The notes below the pieces were generated by a model. That model made no database searches and was not told where the DNA came from. It saw nothing but the letters and a program-made list of their open reading frames with translations. A stretch of DNA of 64,000 bases from an uncultured Clostridia bacterium (GTDB lineage Bacteria > Bacillota > Clostridia > Monoglobales > Monoglobaceae). Every line of letters starts with the position of its first letter. Position 1 is the stretch's first letter. The stretch spans positions 1 to 64,000 of the forward strand of contig CAJTWN010000004.1 in the NCBI GenBank assembly GCA_910580105.1. The letters run 5' to 3'. Positions 42,960 through 51,371 of the stretch are shown one piece after another. Both the position numbers and the translations under genes were made by a program.

Positions 42960-43682
42960 TTATAATACCTTTTTTAAAAAGGCCTTTGTACGCTCATTTT
43001 GTGGATTACCGAATATTTGTTCAGGGACACCCTCTTCGACAATGTTGCCGCCGTCCATAAAGAGGATTCGGTTAGAAACCTCCCGCGCAAAGCCCATTTC
43101 ATGGGTGACAACCACCATGGTCATGCCGGCGGTAGCAAGGTCTTTCATTACTTCAAGCACTTCGCCTACCATTTCCGGGTCAAGGGCAGAAGTGGGTTCA
43201 TCAAACAACATGATTTCGGGTTCCATGGCCAACGCCCGGGCAATGGCTATTCTTTGCTTTTGACCGCCGGACAGTTGTGCCGGATATGCGTCTGCTTTTT
43301 CGGTTAGCCCGACTTTTTGAAGAAGTTCCATGGCTTTTTCTTCTGCTTCGGGTTTTGGAACTTTTTTCAAAGTTCTTGGCGCCATGGTGATGTTATCCAG
43401 TACAGTTTTATGTGGGAACAGATTAAATTGTTGAAACACCATCCCCATTTTCTGGCGTACCCGGTTGATGTCTGTACTTTTGCTGGTAATTTCTTCGCCA
43501 TCAACCATAATTTTGCCTTTTGTTGGTGTTTCCAGCAAATTGAGGCAGCGCAGAAATGTACTTTTCCCAGAGCCGGAGGGGCCGATAACTGCAACTTTCT
43601 CCCCCGGGGCAATGTGTTGATTAACCCCTTTCAGGACTTCCAGCGTGCCGAAATATTTATGTAAATTTTCAACGTATATCAC
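42960..43682 (-). CDS. glnQ: Polar amino acid ABC transporter, ATP-binding subunit
   Basis: 240 residues. Walker A is GPSGSGKSTFLRCLN near 34-48, the signature LSGGQKQRIAIARALAMEP near 135-153, and Walker B MLFDEPTSALDPEMV near 155. HEMGFAREVSNRILFMDGG is typical of the GlnQ/HisP family. It overlaps the permease gene by 14 bp. It likely energises uptake of a polar amino acid such as glutamine, cystine or lysine. The choice is not readable. Confidence 0.95.
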   Translation of the reverse strand: MIYVENLHKYFGTLEVLKGVNQHIAPGEKVAVIGPSGSGKSTFLRCLNLLETPTKGKIMVDGEEITSKSTDINRVRQKMGMVFQQFNLFPHKTVLDNITMAPRTLKKVPKPEAEEKAMELLQKVGLTEKADAYPAQLSGGQKQRIAIARALAMEPEIMLFDEPTSALDPEMVGEVLEVMKDLATAGMTMVVVTHEMGFAREVSNRILFMDGGNIVEEGVPEQIFGNPQNERTKAFLKKVL

Positions 43683-44370
43683 TCTTACGCAGCCTCCTCT
43701 CCAGGCATCCGAAGATTTTTGCCAGGGAAAATGTCATGATAAAATATAAGATTGCCGTCGTGAGCAGCGGAAACCATGCGTTAAATGTTCGGCTGGTAAT
43801 TCCGCTGGCAACCTTTGTCAGGTCTTCCAATGCAATGTATCCGGCAATGGAGGTTTCTTTGAGCAAGACAATAAATTCGCTGGTATATGTAGGAAGAGCA
43901 ATTTTAATGGCTTGGGGAAGGATAATTTTCAGGGTCGTTTGGAACTTTGAAAAGCCCAGAGAACGGCCTGCTTCCACCTGCCCCTGGTCCACCGACTCCA
44001 CCCCGCCGCGCACGATTTCAGCGACATAGGCGGCGCTGTTCAATCCAAAGGCCAATGAGGCAATCATCCATTTGGGGGCGGCAACGCTGGCAAATACACC
44101 CATATACATGATGAGCAATTGCACTGTAGTTGGTGTTCCGCGGATGATTTCTATATAAATCTTGGCCGGTATGCTCAGCCATTTCCAGTTGGACATTTTC
44201 ATAAATGCAAGGATAACGCCAAGAACCGTACCAATGATAATTGCAGCCATTGTGATTTCAAGGGTAATTCCAAGTCCGTGAAGCAGGGCTTTCCAGCGAT
44301 CAGCGCTGATTAAATTCACATAAAAGTCGTTGCTGAATTTAGCCCAAAGCTCAGAAAACAATTCGTACAT
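43669..44370 (-). CDS. Polar amino acid ABC transporter, permease
   Basis: 233 residues with five to six transmembrane helices. The family loop (EAA-type) appears as ESVDQGQVEAGRSLGFSKFQ near 135-154, followed by LPQAIKIALPTYTSEFIVLL. YIEIIRGTPTTVQLLIMYMG near 75-94 is the HisM/GlnP signature. It is the only permease gene here, so the transporter is probably a homodimer. The segment between it and the binding protein gene (84 bp) has a GC-rich hairpin. Confidence 0.95.
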   Translation of the reverse strand: MYELFSELWAKFSNDFYVNLISADRWKALLHGLGITLEITMAAIIIGTVLGVILAFMKMSNWKWLSIPAKIYIEIIRGTPTTVQLLIMYMGVFASVAAPKWMIASLAFGLNSAAYVAEIVRGGVESVDQGQVEAGRSLGFSKFQTTLKIILPQAIKIALPTYTSEFIVLLKETSIAGYIALEDLTKVASGITSRTFNAWFPLLTTAILYFIMTFSLAKIFGCLERRLRKSDIR

Positions 44371-44454
44371 ATATCCACCACCTAAAAAGGAAGCGGGGGT
44401 GCTAACGCCTCCCGCCCCATGTTTTCAATTGTTGTTTTTAAAAAGACGGCCAAA
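44371..44454 (-). promoter_or_regulatory. GC hairpin between binding protein and permease genes
   Basis: GCGGG-aggcgttagcac-CCCGC on the minus strand, at about 44392-44417. Such hairpins often let the binding protein be made in excess over the membrane subunits. A ribosome site for the permease follows it. Confidence 0.5.
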
Positions 44455-45282
44455 TTACTGTTCAGGAACAATGATAACCTGTGCTGCTTTATAATATTTC
44501 TCAGAAAAATCAACCTGCTGCTCACGTTCTTCGGAAACGGTCATACCAGCGATAACCATATCCACTTTGCCGCTGGACAGGGCAGCAATCAAGGAATCAA
44601 AGTTCATATTTTCGATGGTCAGTTCCCGACCCATTTTTCTTGCGATTTCCTTTGCAATCTCCACATCATAACCGGCAATTTCATTGTTGTCATCCATAAA
44701 TTCAAAGGGAGCAAATTCAGCATTGGTACCCATGATCAGTTTTTCGCTTCCTGTGGGCGCTGCCTTTTCTTTTAATGCAGCCAATGCCGCGTCGTCTTTA
44801 TCTATGTATGCTTTACGAATTGCATCAATTTCACCATTTGCAGTCATTTCAGCAATGGCAGCATTGATACCGTCCAGAAGCGCAGTGTCGCCTTTTTTTA
44901 CTGCAATGGCGTATTCTTCTTCGGTAAGCGTTCCGGGAAGGACTTTCAGCCCGTCAACTTCAGCAACCAAATCTTTAGCAACCTGATCGTCAACAACAAC
45001 AGCGTCAACTTTACCATTCTTCAAATCCATGCCTGCATCGACAACACGTTTAAAACGGGAAATTTGTGCGCCTTCAATCTCATCGGTTACATACATATCT
45101 CCGGTTGTGCCTTCCTGCACCCCAATTTTGGCGCCTGCGAGATCAGCAACCCCAGTGATTGTTTTGGTATTTTCCTTGTTGTCCGCATCCTTTGCCGCAT
45201 CATTTGAAGTACCGCAGCCTGCCAAAACGCCCAGCGACATAACGGCAGCACAGGTAAATGCAGCTATTTTTTTGAAATTCAT
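44455..45282 (-). CDS. Amino acid ABC transporter solute-binding lipoprotein, circularly permuted
   Basis: 275 residues. Lipoprotein signal with lipobox GVLAGCG, lipidated Cys at 23. The order of the halves is swapped. Residues about 41-160 match what is normally the second part (DLAGAKIGVQEGTTGDMYVT, then EEEYAIAVKKGDTALLDGIN). Residues 181-275 match what is normally the first part (KLIMGTNAEFAPFEFMDDNN, then DMVIAGMTVSEEREQQVDFS and YYKAAQVIIVPEQ). A linker of about 18 residues (161-180) joins them. Both halves are complete, so this is a true permutation, not a truncation. The break lies at the inter-lobe crossover. Family ligands are polar amino acids; the context (GlnQ and permease) agrees. 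Confidence 0.93.
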   Translation of the reverse strand: MNFKKIAAFTCAAVMSLGVLAGCGTSNDAAKDADNKENTKTITGVADLAGAKIGVQEGTTGDMYVTDEIEGAQISRFKRVVDAGMDLKNGKVDAVVVDDQVAKDLVAEVDGLKVLPGTLTEEEYAIAVKKGDTALLDGINAAIAEMTANGEIDAIRKAYIDKDDAALAALKEKAAPTGSEKLIMGTNAEFAPFEFMDDNNEIAGYDVEIAKEIARKMGRELTIENMNFDSLIAALSSGKVDMVIAGMTVSEEREQQVDFSEKYYKAAQVIIVPEQ

Positions 45283-45320
45283 TGTAAACCCTCCTTAAAA
45301 TTGGTAATTATTCGGTTTTT

Positions 45321-45349
45321 ATTGTACACTATCAGGAAAGGTTTGTCAA
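45321..45349 (-). promoter_or_regulatory. Promoter of the amino acid ABC operon
   Basis: Minus strand: TTGACA (45349-45344), 17 bases, TACAAT (45326-45321), 39 bp before the start codon. Confidence 0.85.
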
Positions 45350-45454
45350 TGAGAAAAAAGAGGTATGAATCAGAAAAAAACGGGAAAAAGGGAAAGGTGA
45401 GAATGGTGGGGCAGGAAAGGTGGATTCCTATTGCCATTTAGATGAAAATATGGC

Positions 45455-45496
45455 AGACCAAAGGGGAAGACAAAAATTTGTCTTCCCCTTTGGTCT
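45455..45496 (-). terminator. Long perfect palindrome after the 44-residue protein gene
   Basis: Two 20-base arms, AGACCAAAGGGGAAGACAAA and its exact complement, with a two-base loop, lie 8 bp after the stop of the small gene. Only a weak T tract follows on the minus strand. Confidence 0.75.
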
Positions 45497-45503
45497 GGAG
45501 GGA

Positions 45504-45638
45504 TTAAAGTCCCCAGCTGTGTCTGTGCATCTTATCGTGCATCAGTTTTTTTGCTTTTTTTACAGTGCGTTTGTCAATCAGCAAAGCGCCGATACCAAGC
45601 ATTGCACCTGCAAGCAAACCTGTTGAAAATTTACCCAT
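45504..45638 (-). CDS. Small membrane-associated protein of 44 residues
   Basis: The ATG at 45638 lies nine bases after AGGAGG on the minus strand, a strong ribosome site. The product opens MGKFSTGLLAGAMLGIGALL, one short hydrophobic helix, followed by a basic stretch (KRTVKKAKKLMHDKMHRH) and ends HSWGL. The layout resembles short YtxH-like proteins. A perfect hairpin follows the stop. It is too small to be found by usual length cut-offs, and function is unknown. Confidence 0.75.
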   Translation of the reverse strand: MGKFSTGLLAGAMLGIGALLIDKRTVKKAKKLMHDKMHRHSWGL

Positions 45639-45774
45639 TGTTTCTCTCCTCCTGAAATTAAATATTTGCATGTGTTTAATAAAACTGTAATTTACATATC
45701 TAGTATTTGTAAAACAACTCTAAAAATTCACCTAAAATTCTAACAATAATTTACATCAGATGAGAAAAAAAGCC
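45639..45774. other. AT-rich divergent spacer
   Basis: It contains the ribosome site of the small gene and otherwise AT-rich DNA without recognised elements. Confidence 0.5.
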
Positions 45775-45803
45775 TTGACGCCTGCTTTAAATTATTGTAT
45801 CAT
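45775..45803 (+). promoter_or_regulatory. Promoter of the DUF1015-hom-thrB-lysC cluster
   Basis: TTGACG, 17 bases, TATCAT. The leader to 45985 is about 170 nt. No lysine riboswitch, SAM element or T-box consensus is recognisable in it. Confidence 0.7.
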
Positions 45804-45984
45804 TTAATTTGATATTTTATCTGTTTTTTATACAATGAAGTAAATTGTATTTGTAAATATATTTTCGAATATATTATGTTAAACATATGGGATCAAAAAA
45901 TGATTTGAAGACAATATGTTTGGCGGCGGCAGGTTAGATATAAAATAAAAGGCGACGGAACACATTTTAGAAAGGAAGGTTGTT

Positions 45985-47301
45985 ATGGCAAAGGTAATCC
46001 CTTTTCAGGGGCTGCGCTACAACACAGAAAAATTTAAAGATTTAGAAAAGGTGACGGCGCCGCCGTATGATATTGTTACGCCTGCAGAACAGCAGGAACT
46101 TTATAATCAGGATGAATACAATATAATCCGTTTGGATTATGGTATGGATTTTGAAAATGATGATGAGGAAAATAATAAATATACACGCAGCGGTGTTTAT
46201 CTGAAAAAGTGGATAGAAGAACAGGTCTTGGTTCTTGAAGAAAAACCGGCATTTTATATTTATGAACAGATATTTTCATTGGGTAATGATGCAGCAAAGC
46301 ATTCGCTGAAGGGAATTATCTCCCTTGTACAACTGGAGGAATTCGCAAGCGGTATCATTCTTCCCCATGAGGAGACCATTTCCAAGGCAAAAAAAGACCG
46401 GCTGGATTTGATGAGGACAACAGAGGCAAACCTGAGTCAGATTTACTCCATTTATGAAGATGATGATAAGAAAATCGCTTCGATTGTGGCCGCCTGCTCG
46501 GATGGTACCCCGGATATTTCGTTTCAAACAAAAGAAAATGTTATAGAAAATATTTGGGTTATTACGGATCCAGGCGTTTTAACAGAAATATCGGCGATGT
46601 TTGAAGAAAAAAAGATTTTAATTGCCGATGGCCACCACCGTTATGAGACCGCATTGAATTACCGCAGGGAAATGCGCGAAAAAGACGGCAGTGCGGTGGG
46701 GACAAAATCGTATGATTATGTGATGATGTATTTGGTGTCTATGAGCGACAGCGGTTTGTTCGTTTTTCCAACCCATCGAATGGTCAAGGACTTAAGGGAT
46801 TTTGATGAAACGATCCTGGTTGGTTTTTTGACTGATCAGTTTACGGTGGCTAAGATTGTGTTTACAGAAGGCGATTATGCGGATATTATTGCAGACCGGC
46901 TTTCGCAGACGGTGTCTGAAAAATTATTTGCGCTTTATACCGGAAAAGATTATTACTATCTTTTGCAGTTAAAGAATTTGGATTTTATTGATGAAGAAAT
47001 TCATGATAAATCTAAGGCATACAAGCATCTGGATGTCACCATTTTACATACATTAATTTTAGAAAAATATCTGGGAATTGATGAAGAAAATATGAAAGCG
47101 CAAAAGAATCTTGTCTATACGCGCAGCGCCCATGAAGCGATTTCTGCGGTACAGGCGGGAGAATATCAGTGTTCTTTTCTGATGAATCCACCCAAGGTTT
47201 CAGACATTCAGGAAGTTTCCAGACAGAATGAAAAAATGCCGCAAAAATCAACATATTTTTGGCCAAAACCTGTGACGGGTATTGTCATGAATAAGTTTTG
47301 A
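45985..47301 (+). CDS. DUF1015 family protein
   Basis: 438 residues, cytoplasmic. It opens IPFQGLRYNTEKFKDLEKVT and APPYDIVTPAEQQELY, which define the DUF1015 family. It also has ILPHEETISKAKKDRLDLMR near 115 and the conserved IADGHHRYETALNYRREMR near 212. The family often neighbours serine or aspartate-family amino acid genes and may be an uncharacterised kinase or phosphatase. Here it sits 41 bp upstream of homoserine dehydrogenase in the same orientation. Confidence 0.88.
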   Translation: MAKVIPFQGLRYNTEKFKDLEKVTAPPYDIVTPAEQQELYNQDEYNIIRLDYGMDFENDDEENNKYTRSGVYLKKWIEEQVLVLEEKPAFYIYEQIFSLGNDAAKHSLKGIISLVQLEEFASGIILPHEETISKAKKDRLDLMRTTEANLSQIYSIYEDDDKKIASIVAACSDGTPDISFQTKENVIENIWVITDPGVLTEISAMFEEKKILIADGHHRYETALNYRREMREKDGSAVGTKSYDYVMMYLVSMSDSGLFVFPTHRMVKDLRDFDETILVGFLTDQFTVAKIVFTEGDYADIIADRLSQTVSEKLFALYTGKDYYYLLQLKNLDFIDEEIHDKSKAYKHLDVTILHTLILEKYLGIDEENMKAQKNLVYTRSAHEAISAVQAGEYQCSFLMNPPKVSDIQEVSRQNEKMPQKSTYFWPKPVTGIVMNKF

Positions 47302-47342
47302 AATTTTGCGGTAGAAGCTGGCAGAAAGGACGTGATATACCG

Positions 47343-48566
47343 ATGAAGATAGGAATTATGGGATTTGGTGTTGTCGGCGGCGGTGTTGGTGAAATAGTAA
47401 CCACCAATGCAGAATCTTTGAAGCGCCGGAGCGGTGACGCAATTGAAATTAAACGGATTTTGGACTTACGGGATTTTCCGGACAGTGAGTTTCGGTGTTT
47501 TACAAAAGATTTTCAGGATATATTGCATGATGATGAGATTCAGATTGTCTGTGAAGTCATGGGAGGAACAAAACCGGCCTATGAATTTACAAAACAGCTT
47601 CTGGAATCGGGGAAAAGTGTTGTAACCTCTAATAAAGAGCTGGTGGCAAAACACGGAACTGAGCTTTTGCAGATTGCTAAGGCGAATAATGTAAACTATT
47701 TATTTGAAGCAAGTGTGGGCGGCGGTATTCCAATTATCCGGCCGTTGTATTCCAGTCTTTTGGCCAATGAATTGACCCAGGTGATTGGCATATTAAACGG
47801 AACGACCAATTATATTTTGACGCAGATGATTAAAGAGGGCGAATCCTTTGAAAATGCACTGCGCGGCGCACAGGAAAAAGGGTATGCGGAAAAAGACCCG
47901 ACAGCCGATGTGGAAGGGGTTGATACCTGCCGGAAGATTGCGATTTTGGCTTCGCTGGCTTTTGGAAAATATGTTTGCAGTGATGAAATCCCCACGGAGG
48001 GAATCTCAAAGATAACGTTGGAAGATGTTGCTTATGCAGGCGAAATTGACCGCGTAATTAAACTAGTGGGCATGACCAGCAAAGAAGACGATGGCGTATT
48101 TGCCCGTGTTTGTCCGGTAATGCTGAAAAATGAGCATCCACTGGCCGGAATTGACGATGTGTTTAACGGAATTATGGTGAAAGGCGAAGGGCTTGGAGAC
48201 GTCATGTTTTATGGCCGTGGCGCCGGTGCACTCCCGACAGCGAGCGCAGTTGTCTCCGATGTGATTGAAATTGTAAAGAACAAAGGAGAACATATTCGTT
48301 TGGGCTGGACAGAAGGCAGCGAGGGTTATCTGAAAGACGGCGATTTGCAGAACTTCAGGTTTTATATCCGTATTGCCGGCACACCGGAACAATCAGCAGC
48401 TTTTCATCGGGAAGGATTTCGGGTGATTACCCTTGATGGTGAGAAATATCAAAATGAATTTGCGGTTGTCACACCGAAGATGAATGAAAAATCCTTTGCA
48501 GAGTTTCAGGAGAAGGAACTTTCGGCGTGCAGGATACTTGGAAAGATTAGGCTGGTGGAAGAATGA
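47343..48566 (+). CDS. hom: Homoserine dehydrogenase
   Basis: 407 residues. It reduces aspartate semialdehyde to homoserine. The N-terminal nucleotide motif is GIMGFGVVGGGVGEIV at 4-19. The active-site region NGTTNYILTQM near 160, the catalytic loop EKDPTADVEGVDTCRKIAIL near 183, and the C-terminal ACT domain (about 330-407, ending ILGKIRLVEE) are all present. Start at 47343 (AAAGGA upstream) rather than the in-frame start at 47298, which overlaps the previous gene. Confidence 0.96.
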   Translation: MKIGIMGFGVVGGGVGEIVTTNAESLKRRSGDAIEIKRILDLRDFPDSEFRCFTKDFQDILHDDEIQIVCEVMGGTKPAYEFTKQLLESGKSVVTSNKELVAKHGTELLQIAKANNVNYLFEASVGGGIPIIRPLYSSLLANELTQVIGILNGTTNYILTQMIKEGESFENALRGAQEKGYAEKDPTADVEGVDTCRKIAILASLAFGKYVCSDEIPTEGISKITLEDVAYAGEIDRVIKLVGMTSKEDDGVFARVCPVMLKNEHPLAGIDDVFNGIMVKGEGLGDVMFYGRGAGALPTASAVVSDVIEIVKNKGEHIRLGWTEGSEGYLKDGDLQNFRFYIRIAGTPEQSAAFHREGFRVITLDGEKYQNEFAVVTPKMNEKSFAEFQEKELSACRILGKIRLVEE

Positions 48567-49456
48567 TAAGGGTTCGTGTGCCGGCCACCAGTGCAAATTT
48601 GGGCCCTGGATATGATTGTATGGGTCTGGCGCTTGGTCTTTATAATTATATCACTGTTGAAGAAATCGAAAAGGGTTTGGTCATCGATATTCTGGATGAC
48701 AGTAAACGCTTTTTGGCGGCAGATGAACGCAATTTGGTTTATAGGTCCATGATGAAGGTTTTTGAGAAGACCGGTTATCGGGTGAAGGGGCTGAAAATCA
48801 CTTTGGACAATCATGTGATGGTAACCCGGGGGCTGGGAAGCAGCAGCGCCGGAATTGTAGGTGGACTAATTGCGGCAAATGCCATGTGTCATAACCGTCT
48901 GACAAAGGATGAACTGCTGCGGCTGGCGACCGAAATTGAGGGGCATCCGGACAATGTGGCGCCTGCGTTATTTGGAGGACTTACGGTTACGGTAATGAAA
49001 AAGAACGGGCCGCGCTATATCCGCGCGGATATAAAGGATGATTTGCGGTTTGCGGCATTGGTTCCTGATTTCTTTTTACAGACAAAAAAATCAAGGACGG
49101 TTCTTCCGCGGACGGTGCGGCATAAAGATGCTGTGTTTAATGCCAGCAGAACAGCGCTGCTGACGGCAAGTCTTTTAACCGGGCAGTATGATCATCTGCG
49201 TACGGCGGTTGGAGACCGTCTGCACCAGGATTACCGCCGGAAGCTGATCCCCAATATGGAATCAATTTTTCGTATTTGTTATCAGAATGGTGCTTATGCA
49301 ACTTATCTAAGCGGTGCAGGACCGACCATTGTTGCAATGGTGGATGTGAAAAACCGAAAATTTGAAGAAGAAGTCCGCGCAAGATTGCGCGGACGCCTTA
49401 GAGAGTGGCATTTATATATGTTAAAGGCAGATAATGAAGGGGCAACCCTTTTGTGA
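48563..49456 (+). CDS. thrB: Homoserine kinase
   Basis: 297 residues. GHMP kinase that phosphorylates homoserine for threonine synthesis. It opens IRVRVPATSANLGPGYDCMG and carries the ATP loop TRGLGSSSAGIVGGLIAANAM near 90-110, then EGHPDNVAPALFGGLTVT near 128. It overlaps hom by 4 bp (ATGA), so translation is coupled. Threonine synthase is not in the window; homoserine phosphate is then used elsewhere. Confidence 0.95.
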   Translation: MIRVRVPATSANLGPGYDCMGLALGLYNYITVEEIEKGLVIDILDDSKRFLAADERNLVYRSMMKVFEKTGYRVKGLKITLDNHVMVTRGLGSSSAGIVGGLIAANAMCHNRLTKDELLRLATEIEGHPDNVAPALFGGLTVTVMKKNGPRYIRADIKDDLRFAALVPDFFLQTKKSRTVLPRTVRHKDAVFNASRTALLTASLLTGQYDHLRTAVGDRLHQDYRRKLIPNMESIFRICYQNGAYATYLSGAGPTIVAMVDVKNRKFEEEVRARLRGRLREWHLYMLKADNEGATLL

Positions 49457-49488
49457 TAAAAAGAAGGAATTTATAGGAGGGATAAGAC

Positions 49489-50694
49489 TTGGCTCTTATT
49501 GTACAGAAATTTGGCGGCAGTTCGGTTGCCAATGCCGAAAGAGTAAGGAATGTTGCCAGCCGTGTTGTGGAAACAATGCAGGCAGGCAATCAAGTGGTTG
49601 TAGTGGTTTCGGCACAGGGTGATACAACGGACGACCTGATAGAAAAAGCAAATGAAATTAATACAAATGCTTCAAAGCGTGAGATGGATATGCTTCTTGC
49701 GGCAGGAGAGGAAATTTCGATTGCTCTTTTGGCAATGGCAATTGAAAAAATCGGCGCTTCTGTTATTTCATTGACGGGTTGGCAGGCTGGGTTTAAAACC
49801 AATGCGGTGCCGGGAAATGCAAGGATTGACCGGATTGATACAGAACGTGTACAGTCCGAACTGGATAAGAAAAACATTGTGATTGTTGCCGGGTTTCAGG
49901 GGTTGGATAAATATGATAACATCACGACATTGGGCCGCGGTGGAAGCGATACTTCCGCAGTGGCGCTTGCCGCGGCGCTTGGAGCCGACCGGTGTGAAAT
50001 TTATACTGACGTAGATGGCGTATATACGGCGGATCCGAGAATTTGCCCGAATGCAAAGAAATTGGATGAGATTACCTATGATGAAATGCTGGAGCTTGCC
50101 AGCCTGGGGGCAAATGTATTGCATAACCGCTCAGTGGAGATGGCGAAGAAGTATAATGTCAGACTGGAAGTAAAGTCAAGTTTTGAAAAAGTTCCCGGAA
50201 CAATCGTTAAGGAGGTTACAAACGTGGAAAAGATGTTGATTAGAGGTGTGACGCGTGACAACGACGTTGCCAGAATTGCAATTATTGGATTAGAAGATAC
50301 CCCAGGGATTGCTTTTAAAGTATTTTCGGCTCTTGCGAAATATGGAATAAATGTTGATATGATTTTGCAGTCCGTTGGACGGAACGGAACCAAGGATATT
50401 GCGTTTACCGTGACCAAAGAATGTCTGCAAAAGACCTTGGAAGTTCTTGAAAACCTGAAAGATACGCTTACCTATGAAGAAGTTACCCATCGTGATGATT
50501 TGAGCAAAGTTTCTATCGTGGGTGCCGGAATGACCAATAATCCGGGCGTTGCTGCAAAGATGTTTGAGGCGTTGTTTGACGCGGACATCAATATCCATAT
50601 GATTTCCACCTCAGAAATCAAGGTTTCTACGCTTATCAACGTAGCCAATGCAGAAAAAGCAGTTCGTGTGATTCATGATAAGTTCAATATTTAA
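49489..50694 (+). CDS. lysC: Aspartate kinase
   Basis: 401 residues from a TTG start, eight bases after AGGAGG. The kinase domain has VQKFGGSSVANAERV at 4-18, TLGRGGSDTSAVALAAALGA near 145-164 and YTDVDGVYTADPRI near 169-182. Two ACT domains occupy about 265-401 and provide feedback control by lysine and/or threonine. An internal AAGGAGG at 50209 with GTG at 50224 would start an in-frame 156-residue beta subunit made of the ACT domains, at codon 246, as in the Bacillus lysC. Last gene of the threonine/lysine cluster. Confidence 0.95.
   Translation: MALIVQKFGGSSVANAERVRNVASRVVETMQAGNQVVVVVSAQGDTTDDLIEKANEINTNASKREMDMLLAAGEEISIALLAMAIEKIGASVISLTGWQAGFKTNAVPGNARIDRIDTERVQSELDKKNIVIVAGFQGLDKYDNITTLGRGGSDTSAVALAAALGADRCEIYTDVDGVYTADPRICPNAKKLDEITYDEMLELASLGANVLHNRSVEMAKKYNVRLEVKSSFEKVPGTIVKEVTNVEKMLIRGVTRDNDVARIAIIGLEDTPGIAFKVFSALAKYGINVDMILQSVGRNGTKDIAFTVTKECLQKTLEVLENLKDTLTYEEVTHRDDLSKVSIVGAGMTNNPGVAAKMFEALFDADINIHMISTSEIKVSTLINVANAEKAVRVIHDKFNI
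50209..50226 (+). promoter_or_regulatory. Internal ribosome binding site for a LysC beta subunit
   Basis: AAGGAGG at 50209-50215, eight bases, then GTG at 50224, in frame with lysC (codon 246). The resulting product starts VEKMLIRGVTRDND and runs to the lysC stop. Confidence 0.75.
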
Positions 50695-50707
50695 TTAAAT
50701 ATAGGAT

Positions 50708-50755
50708 AAAAAGGGTTCGCCGCAGATGATCAATTTCTGTGGCGGATCCTTTTTG
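50708..50755 (+). terminator. Terminator of the hom-thrB-lysC cluster
   Basis: A 16-bp imperfect stem with AAAAAGG on one side and CCTTTTT on the other, around a 9-base loop. Confidence 0.8.
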
Positions 50756-50951
50756 TGTACCCGGAATAAAATCCAAATATACGGTATATCTATTTCAAAC
50801 ATTGTTACACATCATTCAGATATAATAAATATGAAATATATTGGTTTTGGGGTGATGGAATGTGTTTTAATAGAGAAAATACGAAAGCATTTTGAAATGT
50901 CCGGCAGAGGGCCTGAACACAAAAAATCAAATGAAATAGGAGGAGCGAAAG

Positions 50952-51275
50952 ATGGTAGATAATCATGCAATCGGCAGACGGATCGCAGAGGAAAGAAAAC
51001 TGGCAGGGCTGACACAGGAGGAGGTGGCTAAGCATATTAAATTGAATGTAGAAATATTGGACGCCATAGAGCAAGGGATCATCGAGCTCTCAACAGAGAT
51101 GTTGATTGATTTATGCTGGGCGCTGAATGCAAGTGCGGATTACCTGGTGTTTGGGAAGGAAGAATCAAGGGAAAACAGGCCGATGCAGAATCTTTTAATG
51201 ATGCTTGGCAAAAAGGAACTTGACGATATAGAAAAACAAGTGAAATGTTATACAAAAAAACAAGAAGAAAATTAA
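50952..51275 (+). CDS. Small XRE-family transcriptional regulator
   Basis: 107 residues. Residues about 6-67 are a helix-turn-helix of the Xre/SinR type (IGRRIAEERKLAGLTQEEVA, then LNVEILDAIEQG and LIDLCWALNASADYLVFG). The C-terminal 35 residues are basic with no recognised domain. An AGGAG site precedes the ATG. It is monocistronic, with the terminator at 51334-51368 after it. Target genes are unknown. Confidence 0.85.
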   Translation: MVDNHAIGRRIAEERKLAGLTQEEVAKHIKLNVEILDAIEQGIIELSTEMLIDLCWALNASADYLVFGKEESRENRPMQNLLMMLGKKELDDIEKQVKCYTKKQEEN

Positions 51276-51333
51276 AAATGATAGATATGGAAAACCAAAA
51301 ATATTACAGGCTAATACATAGTAGGCGAAATAG

Positions 51334-51368
51334 AAAAAAGGTCAGCCATTAAACGGCTGACCTTTTTT
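51334..51368. terminator. Bidirectional terminator between convergent genes
   Basis: AAAAAAGGTCAGCC-attaaac-GGCTGACCTTTTTT, serving the XRE gene (plus) and yfiH (minus). Confidence 0.9.
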
Positions 51369-51371
51369 CTG

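Noticed and set aside
45804..45984. Lysine riboswitch or T-box before the aspartate-family operon
   Set aside because: The 170-nt leader has neither the T-box TGGNACC element nor the conserved lysine aptamer pattern by eye.
50952..51275. Toxin-antitoxin system with the XRE gene
   Set aside because: No toxin-sized gene lies next to it; the neighbours are lysC and yfiH on the other side of terminators.
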